Assembly (NCBI GenBank): GCA_037355855.1
Contig: CM074758.1
Span: 8,715,001-8,779,000 of the forward strand
Origin: Pseudo-nitzschia pungens
Lineage: Eukaryota; Bacillariophyta; Bacillariophyceae; Bacillariales; Bacillariaceae
Direction of reading: 5' to 3'
DNA: 64,000 nucleotides
A program made the translations under genes and the position numbers. This document shows, piece by piece, positions 10,401-21,463 of this stretch (positions are counted from its first letter, which is position 1; the number at the start of each line of letters is the position of its first letter). The notes below the pieces were generated by a model that was given only the letters and a program-made list of their open reading frames with translations, did no database searches and was not told where the DNA came from.

Positions 10401-13400
10401 GCGAATGGTTTGGAGGCGACCCTGTCCGAATTTCTCTCGATGAATCATCTATTTTGGGATCCAAGCTTTGCAACGAGAAAGAAGGGGGAAGGTGTAACCC
10501 TTCTATGAAGGTAATCCTCGATTCTGACGTCGAGTGTTTTGGTTTAGAATGTATGATACAAGAACTCCGTACGTTCGAAGTTGGAGCAGGTTCTGGTGTT
10601 TGGTTTGAATACATCCGTCCACCGTGTGTCAACCATGCGTTCTATGATAATGCGCAATCAATCCGAAGGCGAAGGGGTGAAATAGGACAAGCTATGTGTG
10701 GCGATCCGCAGACGTTAGCTGCATCAACGGCGTGCTGTGATAAACCGGACATGACAACAAATACTTTATTCAGAGAAGAACTATTTTCTGGAGAACGAGT
10801 GACAATCGACTCAGCATCCAAAAGATGCTCTGCCTCTAAAGCAGCTCAGATTTGTGATAACCCTGTTTCATCGGAAACTGAATGTAAAGAGAATGGAGGC
10901 TGTGACAATTTTGGGACATTTTACTGGTCTTCGTTGGGATGTCATTTGACAGCGAAGGTAAATCAAGACGGAAAGATCGCTCTAGTTCATAATCCTCAGA
11001 TTGAGGGTGTCAACACACATAAGATGGTCAGCAGTGATTCTGAAATGTTTTTTCGTGTGGACTGGGTATCCGATGAGAGTGATTCGTCGATTCAAAGACT
11101 GATTAGTAACTGCTTAGCCTTTGGATGCCAAAGTACGAGCGACAACAAATGCATTTGCCCTGTATCAATTCAAGAGACGTTAGCATTTGTTGAGCACGAG
11201 CAATTGCGCTCTCCAGATGCTGTCTTGTCTGCTGCAACTATTGGCTCATTCAAGCAAAACGAAAACTTCCAGCCCGTTACCGGAATGGAAGGCGTATCGA
11301 TATATCCCCACGGAGAACTCACTGCAGAAACAATTTTCAAAGTTACAGATTCCTACGGTCAGATCCATTACAGGAAAAACACGAAGAATGAAGTGCATCT
11401 TGGAAACGGTTTGTTAAAATTCAGAAACCCCGTAACATTTTATACGTTGTCAGAACCGACTATTCGGGATGCGAGATATGAAATTGATGCCACTCTCCAT
11501 CATTCTTTCTTTCACAAGAATATGGCACCCTTCTTAGCAATCCGACTGGCGCAACGATTTGGGGAGTCCAATCCATCTCCAAGATTTGTCGAAACGATTA
11601 CTGCAGCTTTTCGACGTGGTACCTATCGACACCGCTCTACTGGGTTACAGATTGGTAGCGGTGAATATGGCTGTCTCGAAGCCACAATAGCAGCTATTTT
11701 ACTTGACAAAGAAGTCGTCGATCCTATTCTGGACGCTGATCCTACACAGTAAGTCCTTCCGTGAAGGAGTCTATGTACAACCGTTCCACGTGTTTCCGCC
11801 CTAACTTGTTTCCTTCTAACGTATTTTGAATTTCTTTATCCATTACCAGTGGATCAATTCAGGAGCCCTATCTCAAGTTAGTGAAAGTACTAAGAACACT
11901 AGAATTCAAGGCAGCAAAGGACCATCCGCTTTTGACAGTGGAATCAGACTTGCAGGGACTCATTGGTCAACAAAGTCATAAGTTACCAAGTGTTTTCTCA
12001 TTCTTCAACTCAGAGTACCAGCCCGCAGGTCAGTACATGATAATGGTATGCGATTGCACACATTTCAGTGGAGTGTGGCTTATTTCTCATCTTTTTTTCA
12101 TTTCCTACTAACGAAGGGCGTGTAAGTAGTGCGGGAATGAGATCCCCCGAGTCTCAAGTGCTTTCAGGAGTCACAAGTGTTCAGATGACAAACACTATAA
12201 TTAGCTACCTAAAGTATGGAGTAACCTCTTGTTACGGAGGGTTTGGGGCTGCTAGACCCTCAGACTGTAGGGTTGGTGCAACGAATTTGAATTATGGCGA
12301 AAGCACATATGATCCGGGAAACAACGGTTTGACTACATCTGCCGAGATCGTATCAGATCTCGCTACACTTTTAACCAGCGGACGTTTAGATGACTATAGG
12401 CGCAGGGTTATAATAGATGCCTTCGAAGAAACTATCGCGAATGGCAAATCCTCAAAAGAAGCAACTATCAATGCCCAGCAGCTTGTTATCGCCTCTCCTG
12501 AGTTTCATGCTACCAACCTTGGTCACATGATTGGGCAATCTCGCTTTCTTCCACTTCTACCGGTGCCCAAAAGCAATTCATACAAAGCTGTGATTTTTGT
12601 TATGCTTCCTGGGGGATATGATTCCTTCAACGTGCTTGTCCCGAAAACATGCAGCGTCAAGAATTCCGAAGGGAAATCTGTTCGTGATCAGTATTTGGAA
12701 CAGCGTGGATCTCTTGCTTTCGACGAATCGGCAGGCGAATTCGACTTAGCAATCGATGCTGAACAATCAAATCAGCCATGCAATCAGTTTGCAATTCACG
12801 ATGAGCTCGAGATAGTGAAGGAATTGTATGACAACAGTGACTTGGCTTTCTTCGCGAATGCAGGTATCATAAACAATCCAGGCGTGAGTGATAATGAAGT
12901 GTTCCGGCGGTTTTGGTTTTTGATTTTCCGTAGTAGGACTAGAGTTGGATTTTGAACTCACATCCTATCTTTTGAAACCTTTCCGCAGTTGACGAAACAA
13001 AACTACCATGAGCGTACCCGTAGTCAACTATTTGCCCACAACATGATGCAACACGAAACTGCCAAGGTTGATCCATACGACAAGATTGCAGGGACTGGCG
13101 TTATGGGAAGAGCAAAAGATGCGTTGTCGAGGAATGGTTACGTTGTCAACACGATATCCATCGATAACCCCTCCATTGCAGTCGAAGGCGTTCACGGAAA
13201 ATCCCCTCCCACCACCGTGATCGGCCGGCGTGGATATCAGAGGTTTGCGGCGCGCCCAGAGGCTGAATCAGATTTCGACATCGAGAAGTACGCCCGAATG
13301 CTGAACGGTCCTGTGGATGGATTCAGCGGAATTTTTGGTGACACCTGGTCGCAGCAGTTCACAACGGGTATGAACGAGGCCGAGGCCTACCAGTCGATTT

Positions 13401-14312
13401 TTGACCGGGCAGAATTGGACGAATCCGTTTGGAAGAGCCACCAGTACCCGAGGCTGGACAAACTCGAGCGAGAGCACTGGGATAAGTGGTCTACCATTGC
13501 CAAGGTGATACAGAAAAAGGATCTCCGCCACAACGACCGAGACATTTTCTTTACGAAGCTCGGTAGCTGGGATCATCACAACGAGATGAAAGACGGATTG
13601 CGCAAGCAGCTTCGCGCTCTGAACCACGGCCTCCGCTTATTTGTGGAACAGGCCAAGTCCGATGGATTCTGGGACGATGTCGCCATCGTGATTTCGTCGG
13701 AATTCGGTCGGACATTTACTCCGAACAGGTACGTGCGGCCTGCCGCCGACAGGCAATGTCTCCGGCTTTGTGGCAAAAATGGATTGGTTTTGTGTTGCAC
13801 GCTTCGATTCGATTCGATTCGATTCGATTCGATTCGATTCGATTCGATTCGATTCGATTCGAATCTCACCCCGGATCCATTGTTGTTGTTTCGAATGCTT
13901 CCGGTTTACCACCGACTTGCTCACTCGTCGTTTGTGTTTGGATCGTTTTCGATTCAGCAACGACGGAACGGACCACGGATGGGGAGGGCACTACATGGTG
14001 ATGGGCGGCGACGTCCGGGGAGGCCGGATCCTGGGAGAGTATCCCTCCGACCTGACCCCGTCGGGTCCCCTGGTGGACGACCGGGGCCGGTTTCTCCCGA
14101 CCACCAGCTGGGACTCGATCTGGAACGGAATCCTCGAATGGACCGGCCTGACCGACGACGCCGATCTCGACTACTGCCTCCCCAATCGGATGCACACCGT
14201 CGACCCGGTGGAAGGACAGGGGGAATTCCCGCTGCTGAGAGCGAGCTCGATCTTCGAGTCCTCCTTTTCCGGGAACCGATCGAAACGAACCCTCCGCGGG
14301 AAAAAGGAGTGA
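7433..14312 (+). CDS. membrane-anchored DUF1800-DUF1501 fusion protein
   Basis: Nine exons give 1973 residues: 7433-8610, 8753-9567, 9692-9834, 9921-10181, 10265-11748, 11850-12028, 12117-12883, 12989-13728, 13958-14312. All introns are GT-AG and phase-consistent. A short cytosolic N-terminus is followed by one membrane segment (about residues 41-64) and an acidic linker. DUF1800 signatures then run from about residue 258 (RDEAARFLERTTFGA) through QLRQRMAWALSQ (~628), NYARELLQLFSIG (713) and PSVFSFF (~1340) to SPEF (~1477). It is interrupted by large insertions, one Cys-rich at about 910-1010. DUF1501 follows (~1511-1925) with MLPGGYDSFNVLVP, SEFGRT and NDGTDHGWGGHY. In bacteria the two families are typically neighbouring genes, and DUF1501 belongs to the alkaline phosphatase/sulfatase-like fold. 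The function is unknown; an extracytosolic or cell-surface site is inferred from the type II topology. Confidence 0.88.
13803..13862 (+). repeat. (GATTC)n microsatellite inside intron 8
   Basis: About a dozen perfect ATTCG/GATTC pentamers lie within the last intron of the DUF1800-DUF1501 gene (intron 13729-13957). This explains why that intron is the longest of the eight. Confidence 0.9.
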
Positions 14313-14883
14313 GGAAGGAACGAAGGAACACACACGAGCGCGCAATCCACCGATCGTTTCTCATCATTGTACAATACAGCAACAAAAATCACCATGTACC
14401 ATCAGTGTGATTTGTAAAATATTATACTTCTAGTGCATTATTAGTTCAAACAAGAATCAAAGTCGTCGTCATCCAGCGGGAATCATTCCGTAATGCCCGC
14501 AAAGTTTGTAGTGCAAAGACCATGCTGCTGCGCTCGGCCGGCGTGTCCGAAACACCCAACACGGCTCGCGTTCGAACGCATCCGCGAGTCCTCTGCAGGC
14601 CACAACAACAACAGCAAGAGCAAGCTTTGTTGGGCTGCCATTCGTCCGAAAGAAAGCAAAGCCGTCCCACAGCTACGGTACGGTGCATCACCGAGCAGCA
14701 AATAAATGGTTTTCTTCCCGGGACGAATGAATCCACGAGGCTTGCCTCCGATCGAGCGGGAATCCACGGCTGTTTGGCGTGAGAAATTGCGTCTCACCGT
14801 GCGGTCTGGGGCACTCCGTTGTACGCAATGCGGTTTCGGCTCCTCGGTGATGCACACACACGCACACACACACCCACACGGAC
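14313..14883. other. spacer between convergent genes
   Basis: This 571-base spacer lies between the stop of the DUF1800-DUF1501 gene and the stop of the HAD-type gene. It has a (CA)n microsatellite at about 14849-14880, just past the end of the minus-strand gene. No gene is seen. Confidence 0.5.
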
Positions 14884-16251
14884 TTAGTCGGGCGGGGCCC
14901 GCCATCCCATGTGCCCTTTCGCGTGTGTCTCGAGAAATTCGCGATACTCGCGGTGGGTGAGTTCCGCGGCCCTCGCGCGGTCTTCCCGGAGGGTGCCGCC
15001 GGCGGTCGCCTTCCACGGCGCCGAAGCGTGCTCGCGGTTCCTCCAGAACCCCGCCAGGGCCTCGAAAAAGGTCCGCTGCAGGGCCTCGTTGGAAGCGTCG
15101 CCGCTTCCGACGAGCCTGCCGTCCAGCGGGGGCGGGTGGACGGCGTTGGAGACGGCCCGGGGGACTTTTTCCGGCGAGTCGTCCATCAGGAGCGTGTTGT
15201 TGGCGGACCAGAGCGGGTAGCTCCTCCAGATCTTGGGCAGGTGTTTCTCGTAGATGGTGTCGTCGAAGCCATGGTTGCTGTTGCTGTTGTGTTGATTATC
15301 ATTGGTTTTGTTGTTTGCAACGCCACCGGCATCGTCCCCGTCCCCGTCTCCCCCGGAACCCCCCTCTGGCTGCTTTCGATCGGCGGACCGGACGGCGTTG
15401 CAGTGCTTCTGGTTCCACACGAACAAGAACCGGCTGCGGATCGCCGCTCCGTCGAAATCGTCGTTGCGGCCACCCAGCAGCGCGTTGAGCAGGCACTGGG
15501 CCGTCTTGGGCCGCGCCGAGGTCCAGACCGCCAGGCAAAAGTGCTCGTCCAGGTACCGCAGAAACCGCCGGAGATCGGACCTCGGCACGACGGGGGTCTG
15601 GGCGACGGTCCCCACCGACGGCCGGAGATCTCCCGACGCAAATCCGTCGGGCCGTCTCCGGGTCCGATCCCGGTGGCACAGAATCCCGTTCAGATCGAGG
15701 ACCAGGAGGGGCCGAACGAATATGGTGGTCCTCCGGGTAAAGACGCGGTGCCCGGGAGCCGACAGCGGCGGAAGCGCCGGCACCGGCGGAAGCGGTTCCG
15801 CGGACGAATCCCCGTCGCTCTCCCGGCGATCGCCTCCCGTGACGATCCGAACCACGAGCGTGTTGGACGGCGGCGGGGCATTGTCGTTGTTGTTGTCGTT
15901 TTCGTTAACGTTTTCGGTATCGTTGTGGTTGTCGTTCGATGATCCCTCGGCCTCGAATTCGTCGCGATTCTCGACGACGATCGAGTCGGTAAACAGGCAT
16001 TCCTCGGCGCACCTGAGCAATCGATCGAGTTTGTCCCGCTCGGAGGTTTTCGATTGGGATCGTGACCGCGATTGCGATCGCTTGCGCTTCTTGGACGGCT
16101 CGGGGATCGCCGCCTCCGTCTCGGCTTCCTCTTTTCGCTTGAGATCCCGCAGCTCCCGCTTCTTGGAACCCGAGTACCTCGCCTTCTTTCCGGTCCTCCG
16201 CTCGACCTTTCCGGTGGCGGCGAGCGTCGCGCCGGCGTTCGATTCTTTCAT
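14884..16251 (-). CDS. FCP1/NIF-type HAD-fold protein with DLNG active-site motif
   Basis: Single-exon 455-residue protein; the ATG at 16251 is the first in frame. The N-terminal third is Lys/Arg/Ser-rich (basic clusters around residues 20-75), suggesting a nuclear signal, then an Asn/Asp-rich linker. The FCP1-homology (NLI-interacting factor) fold is recognised by LLVLDLNGILC (about 182-192), AVWTSA (~241-246) and LLMDDSPEKV near residue 365. Classic FCP1/SCP phosphatases, which act on the RNA polymerase II C-terminal tail, have DxDxT; here the second Asp is Asn (N188). A DLNG form exists in a plant subfamily, so activity may be altered or absent. A low-complexity Gly/Asp/Asn insert sits between the second and third motifs. 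The gene is divergent to the methyltransferase gene. Confidence 0.75.
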   Translation of the reverse strand: MKESNAGATLAATGKVERRTGKKARYSGSKKRELRDLKRKEEAETEAAIPEPSKKRKRSQSRSRSQSKTSERDKLDRLLRCAEECLFTDSIVVENRDEFEAEGSSNDNHNDTENVNENDNNNDNAPPPSNTLVVRIVTGGDRRESDGDSSAEPLPPVPALPPLSAPGHRVFTRRTTIFVRPLLVLDLNGILCHRDRTRRRPDGFASGDLRPSVGTVAQTPVVPRSDLRRFLRYLDEHFCLAVWTSARPKTAQCLLNALLGGRNDDFDGAAIRSRFLFVWNQKHCNAVRSADRKQPEGGSGGDGDGDDAGGVANNKTNDNQHNSNSNHGFDDTIYEKHLPKIWRSYPLWSANNTLLMDDSPEKVPRAVSNAVHPPPLDGRLVGSGDASNEALQRTFFEALAGFWRNREHASAPWKATAGGTLREDRARAAELTHREYREFLETHAKGHMGWRAPPD

Positions 16252-17424
16252 TCCGATGGCTCGCCGGGGTTCCGAAGGTGGCGGGTGCAACCGGTGCGAG
16301 CACGAGCAAAGCAACGCGTCCCTGGTACGGTCTTACTGTATCGGATGGGATGGGATGGGATGGGATGCAAGCCAAAAAAACGTGCCGATCCCGAACTTTT
16401 CGTTTCTCTCTCGACGAGACGGAAATTCAGAAAGAAAAAACCCTCCGGTCGATGAAAAAATAATAATTGATGGTGGGTGCCCGCGAACGAAACCACTGTT
16501 GGCATCCGCGCGTCCAACCTACCGTATTGTAAAAAATGTACGACATCGTGCGTATGTATGTACCGGTATGTACCGTTCCGATAGCTTACAAGTAACTTAC
16601 GTAATTTACTCGTACAAATCGAAAAGCGTTGATGTCTAAAAAATAATAATTTCCCATTGCCCCCCATCCCCCAAGTGCCTGTTGCGAGTTGGTGCTCTCA
16701 TATCATAGTATGTAAGTATGATAGTAAGTATATGTATGATTATTTAGATGGTACAAGTACGTATTGCAACGTACGTACCGATCTGTGGAGGGGCGCAGCA
16801 TTTCAATCAGTAGCAGTGCCACTACTGCCGCGGAGATCCGAGCCATCAGAATTCGGCTTGTGATTGGACAATTACGTTTGTTCGGGCGAGCACAAAGACT
16901 CCATACTCGTACCTGTACTGGTAGTATCTTCTCGTACATCAGAAGGAGTTTTCCATAAGGTTCTTAAGATTACCTACGAGTTACAAACGGTGATGCGTTG
17001 GCAAACAGGAACCAAGAATCCAATCAAAATTATTCATTTTTCGTAGTAGTTTCGTATCATCGTCGTCGTATCGTCCCACTGGCACCGCACAACAAGATCC
17101 ATCGCAGATCGCAGATTGTTCGCAAACCGCAAACCGCAAACCGCAAACCGGATTGATGACCTGCTGTGGTGTGTCTTCTCAAAGAGTGCCTCTGTAAATC
17201 ACATCCACTATCGCATTCCGTTCGACTCTGTAAGGTTAATATTACCGCAGAGCCGATCGAATCCATCTCCCCTCCCTCGTCGAGCATTCCGTAATCTACG
17301 GTACCGCTGCATTCGAACCGAACCCGTCCCAATCCCTCTCGGAAATACACCCCATCCGCATCACTCCATTTCATTTCATTTCATTTCATTTCATTTCATT
17401 TCGTTCCGTTCGAATCCGCCCGCC
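16252..17424. promoter_or_regulatory. divergent intergenic region between HAD-type and methyltransferase genes
   Basis: Both flanking genes start here and are transcribed outward. A (GGGAT)n run lies at about 16342-16365, roughly 100 bases before the HAD-type start. A (CATTT)n run at about 17366-17402 ends about 20 bases before the methyltransferase ATG. A tandem GCAAACC run occurs at 17120-17150. GTACGTACC-type words occur at 16550-16610 and 16750-16790. No promoter element can be named with confidence. Confidence 0.4.
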
Positions 17425-19122
17425 ATGAAGATCGTCGAGTACGCCCGCACCCTGTCGATCCTCCCGTCGTCGAACCGGTACTCCGACGTCCGGCCCCACC
17501 ACCTCGCTCTCGGGTACGCCCTGCTCGGATGCGTGACGGCCTCGAGGCTCTACAAAAAGCTTTCCGGCAGGGTCCTCAACCTGCTGTCCGACCTGTCGGA
17601 ATCCTGCATCCCCCTCATCCACCTGGGACTGGTCCCCGACTTTGTCGTTCGGTGGGGCATCCGCCTGCAGCTCCGGTGAGTGCTAGTAGTAGCAGCGGTG
17701 CGGTTGGTTTCGGTTTTGGTTTCGTTTGGTTGGCGTTGGTTGATTGATGGGTTGATTGGTTGGTGTTGGTTGGTCCAGCGAGAAATGATTCGGTGGGATG
17801 GCGAACGAATACTTCGCTAGTGGACCAGCTTGATTGACAGTCGTCTCACGGATTGCGCGCACGCATCCTTTTGTATTTTGAACCATTTGCATTCGATACC
17901 ATTTCCGTTTCCATTTGACAGCGACCACCTGAACATTCTGGCCAGCGAGGGCGCCAGGCAGGAACTGGACAAGAAGCTCGCCATCGTCCAAAAACTCAAG
18001 ACGATGCCCATCGCCATTGCCACCGACGAGGCCAACGACCAGCACTACGAGGTCCCCGCCAGGTTCTACGACCTGTGCCTGGGACCCCGCAAGAAGTACA
18101 GCTCGGGGCTCTGGCCGACCAAGGACTGCACCTTCGAGGAATCGGAGGTGGCCATGCTCCGAAAGTATTGCGAACTCGCCGGCGTCGTGGACGGCATGAA
18201 GATCGTGGATCTCGGGTGCGGCTGGGGGAGCCTGACCCTGCACCTGGCGGAAAACGTGAGTGGAAAAGCGAGCTTGGAAGTTGTCGTCGTCGCGGCGGCG
18301 GCGGCGATGGAGGTTGGAAGTGGTCGTCGTTGCGCGGTTTGCGACCGCACCTCCGCAGCGACCCAACCCAAACCGTGTTTCTGACCCTCGAGGCTTGGTT
18401 GCCCGTGTTTTTTTCTTTTCTTGCGCTCCCGTGTGTGTGCGTGTGCGTGTGTGTTTGATTGTCGCCGTCGAAAACATTCGTTCGAAAACCAGTATCCCAA
18501 CGCGAAAATCACCGGAATTTCCAACAGCGGCTCCCAGCGAGAATACATCCTCAAGACCGCCAGGGAACGCGGATACAACGTGGAGAACATCACCATCATT
18601 ACCTGCAACGTCGCCGACGACAAGGGCGCCCTCGACGTCGTCCGGGACAACGATCTCGTCATGACGGTCGAGATGTTCGAGCACATGAAAAACTACGAGA
18701 TCCTCCTCAACAAGATCCACGATTGGCTCAGGCCCACCGGGAAGCTCTTCGTCCACATCTTCACCCACAAGGACTTTTGCTACGAGTTCGAAAAGGGATG
18801 GATGAGCGAGAACTTTTTCACGGGGGGAACCATGCCCAGCGACGACCTCCTGCTCTACTTTGCGAACGAGTTCTCGATCGCCAACCACTGGCGGGTCAAC
18901 GGACAAAACTACGAAAAGACCAGCAACGGGTGGCTCGCCTACCTCGACGGGAGCTGGAAGTCCGGAGAGCTCAAGCCGGTCCTGGCCGAGGCCTACGGCG
19001 AGGGAAAGGAATACGAGTGGTACGTCAACTGGAGGCTCTTCTTCCTGGCGTGCGCCGAGTTGTGGGGATACGACAAGGGAGAAGAGTGGATCGTTTCCCT
19101 CTACCTGTTCGAGCGCCGCTGA
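17425..19122 (+). CDS. coclaurine N-methyltransferase/CFAS-type SAM methyltransferase
   Basis: Three exons, 17425-17675, 17922-18255 and 18493-19122, give 404 residues; both introns are GT-AG (GTGAGT and GTGAGT donors). After an N-terminal helical region comes HYEVPARFYDLCLGP, the SAM-binding motif I VDLGCGWGSLTLHLAE at the exon 2/3 boundary, GISNSGSQREYI, and MTVEMFEHMKNYE, whose Glu and His match the catalytic pair of plant coclaurine N-methyltransferase. FFTGGTMPSDDLLLY and HWRVNGQNYEKTSNGWL are also family hallmarks. Plant members N-methylate benzylisoquinoline alkaloids; related cyclopropane fatty-acid synthases act on lipids. The substrate here is unknown and probably not an alkaloid of the plant type. 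No targeting peptide is evident. Confidence 0.85.
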
Positions 19123-19840
19123 GCCATTTATTTATTGTCTTTCTCCGCGCCTGCCGATGCCGGATCGCGGGGACCCAAACATCGACGCGTTCCCGGGCTC
19201 GAAATTGCCGGAGGCGCCGGAGGCAAAGCGACACGACGCGACGCGATCCGAAAACGAACACAACAGCAGCAACAGCAGCAACAACCATTCGCGAGTAGAA
19301 ATAAACGTAAAGTAGTTCCGGAATTTTTGTACAATTTGAAAAGAAAAACGTACAGCGGTGTTCCACAGTTTTTTTGGGGGGGAACCAAATCACGGCACGA
19401 TCAGCGACCGCACGTCATTGCGAGCCTCGGCTTTGCAATTGACTGAACTACAATGCGGTTGGCTGCCGGTAGATGCTTCGAAAAGTCACATCGTACACGT
19501 ACCAAGCCCTATCAAATTCGAACACTAATGACGCAAACGTAGGAAACATTCAATGCTGCAGTTCAAAGGTAAGAACTATACATGTGAAAAATATAGGTAT
19601 GGTGCAGAACGACAAGATTGTGTTGTGCGGAGTGTTCCCGAGCGGCATTCGCGTGCATGATGAATCTGGGTGTGACCGCACAATTCGCTTGCTGAACTAC
19701 CATGTCGATCGCGAAGGAGCAATTGGCGAGGCTGGTGTTTGATCGGTGGCGACGATTTGATTTGATTTGATTTGAATCGTCTGCTCAATTATCACCGGTC
19801 GCCGTATTTATGAGGCCAGGACTGCGGGCAGAGTGGCTTA
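19123..19840. other. spacer between convergent genes
   Basis: No convincing gene. It contains a CAGCAG/CAACAA run at about 19262-19285 soon after the methyltransferase stop and a (GATTT)n run at about 19752-19772 shortly past the end of the LtrA-type gene. One 89-codon frame (19473-19742) has no recognisable features. Confidence 0.4.
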
Positions 19841-21436
19841 TCAAAATTCGAAGTAGGAATGCTTCACTTCCTTGTCGGACAGCTTGTCCGTCGGTTCGGA
19901 AAGACCGCTCGGGGATACATCCATTCCGACTATTTGGTCTTGTTCGAACCTGGCGAACGCCAATTTGGCATCCGCAAAGCTCGCGATCTCGTGCTCGTAA
20001 TCTTCGTCGGCGGAGTAGCACGTTTTTGCGGTGCCGTTGCTGCCCGTGCTGCGGTCGTCGTCCGCGCAATCCTTCCGCTGCCACGCATGGAAGGACCTTC
20101 GCAAATATTCCTGGAAGAGGATTCCCCCCAAACCAAAGGTTGCCATGACGTGTGGGTCGTTCCGAAAGGCGCTCATGACGGCCAGGAAGAACACAAGAGA
20201 ATATTTCGCCAGGCACAATAGCACCACTTTGGCCTCGGGTATCGCTCTGACTTTTGTCAGAATGGAAACCAATCCCTGATGCAACAAGGCATTCAAATCG
20301 GTGCAGATCAAAATCATTGCAATGCTCCCGCTGAACAAATCGGCGGTGAATTGCTGTTTCTTTTCCTTGTAATCGTAATCCGTCTCCGCAGTCTCCTCGT
20401 AGTAGCTGTCGCCAAGTGTGCGGCGGTAGTTCCCTTTGTCGTAATCGTAGAGGAACATTTTGAAACAAATTCCGGTGGCAATCAATGTCATAGAATAGAT
20501 AGGAACCAGGACCGTATAGAAATAGTTGCTGTGCCTGCTGCGAGTCAGTGCATGGCTTCCATTGCCGTGGGGCTCGGATTGAAAATGCAAATGGGCCAAA
20601 CCAATAACCGAAACAACACCGGTATAAAATTTTAGGGAATGGTTGAAGGATTCGTTGTCCCCTTCAACAATTAGTAGACTCATGATGCTTTCTCCGAACA
20701 TGAGCATGAACCATTCTCCATACCGGTGCTTCCAAAAGTGGACATTGAGTGGGACCGAGGTCTCTTGGCAAATAGGTTTTGCACCAAAGGCCACGTGGTC
20801 AAAATACCCAATGATCACCCATGACAACCAGCTCGCAAGAAGAAACCATGTAGGCCTTTCGTTCACGACACATTCGTCCCATGTTCCACCGTAATACGAA
20901 ATCCCCGAGTCAATGGTAGCTGCCAATAAGAATATCGTCGGTATTATTTGGCACTTGATATCTCTCCTCGCGACGACGGAGGCTCCCGGGTCTCCTTCCA
21001 CGTGCAAGACAACCTCTACATACCGAACGATGGAAAGCACCGAATTGAGAAAGAGAGCTATCGAAAACTGGAACATGTCACCGTGTTTACACGGATGGGA
21101 CATGATATCAACCGACCGTATCCGAGACAGAGCCGTGGCCACGCAGCAGAGCTGACAAACCTCGAGGGATCTGTGGAAGGCATCCTGCCCCGGTCGCGTT
21201 GTGAACCTGGCATCGAAATAAAGTCTGTCGTACCACATCATCATAGAAGGGAATCCGGTTGCACAAAAGTACAAGATGCATCGAAAGTCTTGCTCCGACG
21301 TCTTGATGACGTTCCCGAGGTTGTAAGCACCGCCAACGTAAAAGAGGTCAAAGAATATCTGTCCCCAATTGTCACTGGGTAGGATCTTCGTTTCGCCCCA
21401 GCGTTGCCTCTGCTTTGGTGGGGACCACAACCGCAT
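19841..21436 (-). CDS. low temperature requirement A (LtrA)-family membrane protein
   Basis: Single exon, 531 residues from the first ATG at 21436. The N-terminal part has the family signature W-x-x-x-F-F-D-L (NWGQIFFDLFYVGGAYNL, about residues 24-41). The second half of the membrane region has HRYGEWFMLMFGESIMSLLI, matching the conserved E-R-x-G/LGES block of LtrA. Multiple hydrophobic segments follow, indicating an integral membrane protein with probably ten or more spans, then a hydrophilic acidic C-terminal tail of about 90 residues. LtrA was named from a Listeria cold-growth mutant; its biochemical activity is not established. A substrate cannot be assigned. The gene ends near a (GATTT)n microsatellite. 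Confidence 0.82.
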   Translation of the reverse strand: MRLWSPPKQRQRWGETKILPSDNWGQIFFDLFYVGGAYNLGNVIKTSEQDFRCILYFCATGFPSMMMWYDRLYFDARFTTRPGQDAFHRSLEVCQLCCVATALSRIRSVDIMSHPCKHGDMFQFSIALFLNSVLSIVRYVEVVLHVEGDPGASVVARRDIKCQIIPTIFLLAATIDSGISYYGGTWDECVVNERPTWFLLASWLSWVIIGYFDHVAFGAKPICQETSVPLNVHFWKHRYGEWFMLMFGESIMSLLIVEGDNESFNHSLKFYTGVVSVIGLAHLHFQSEPHGNGSHALTRSRHSNYFYTVLVPIYSMTLIATGICFKMFLYDYDKGNYRRTLGDSYYEETAETDYDYKEKKQQFTADLFSGSIAMILICTDLNALLHQGLVSILTKVRAIPEAKVVLLCLAKYSLVFFLAVMSAFRNDPHVMATFGLGGILFQEYLRRSFHAWQRKDCADDDRSTGSNGTAKTCYSADEDYEHEIASFADAKLAFARFEQDQIVGMDVSPSGLSEPTDKLSDKEVKHSYFEF

Positions 21437-21463
21437 TGTCCCTGTTACTCTGTTTCTGTGAAG

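Noticed and set aside
14911..15942. Plus-strand frame opposite the HAD-type gene
   Set aside because: GC-rich third positions on the minus strand create long antisense frames; the minus frame has the recognisable phosphatase fold motifs.
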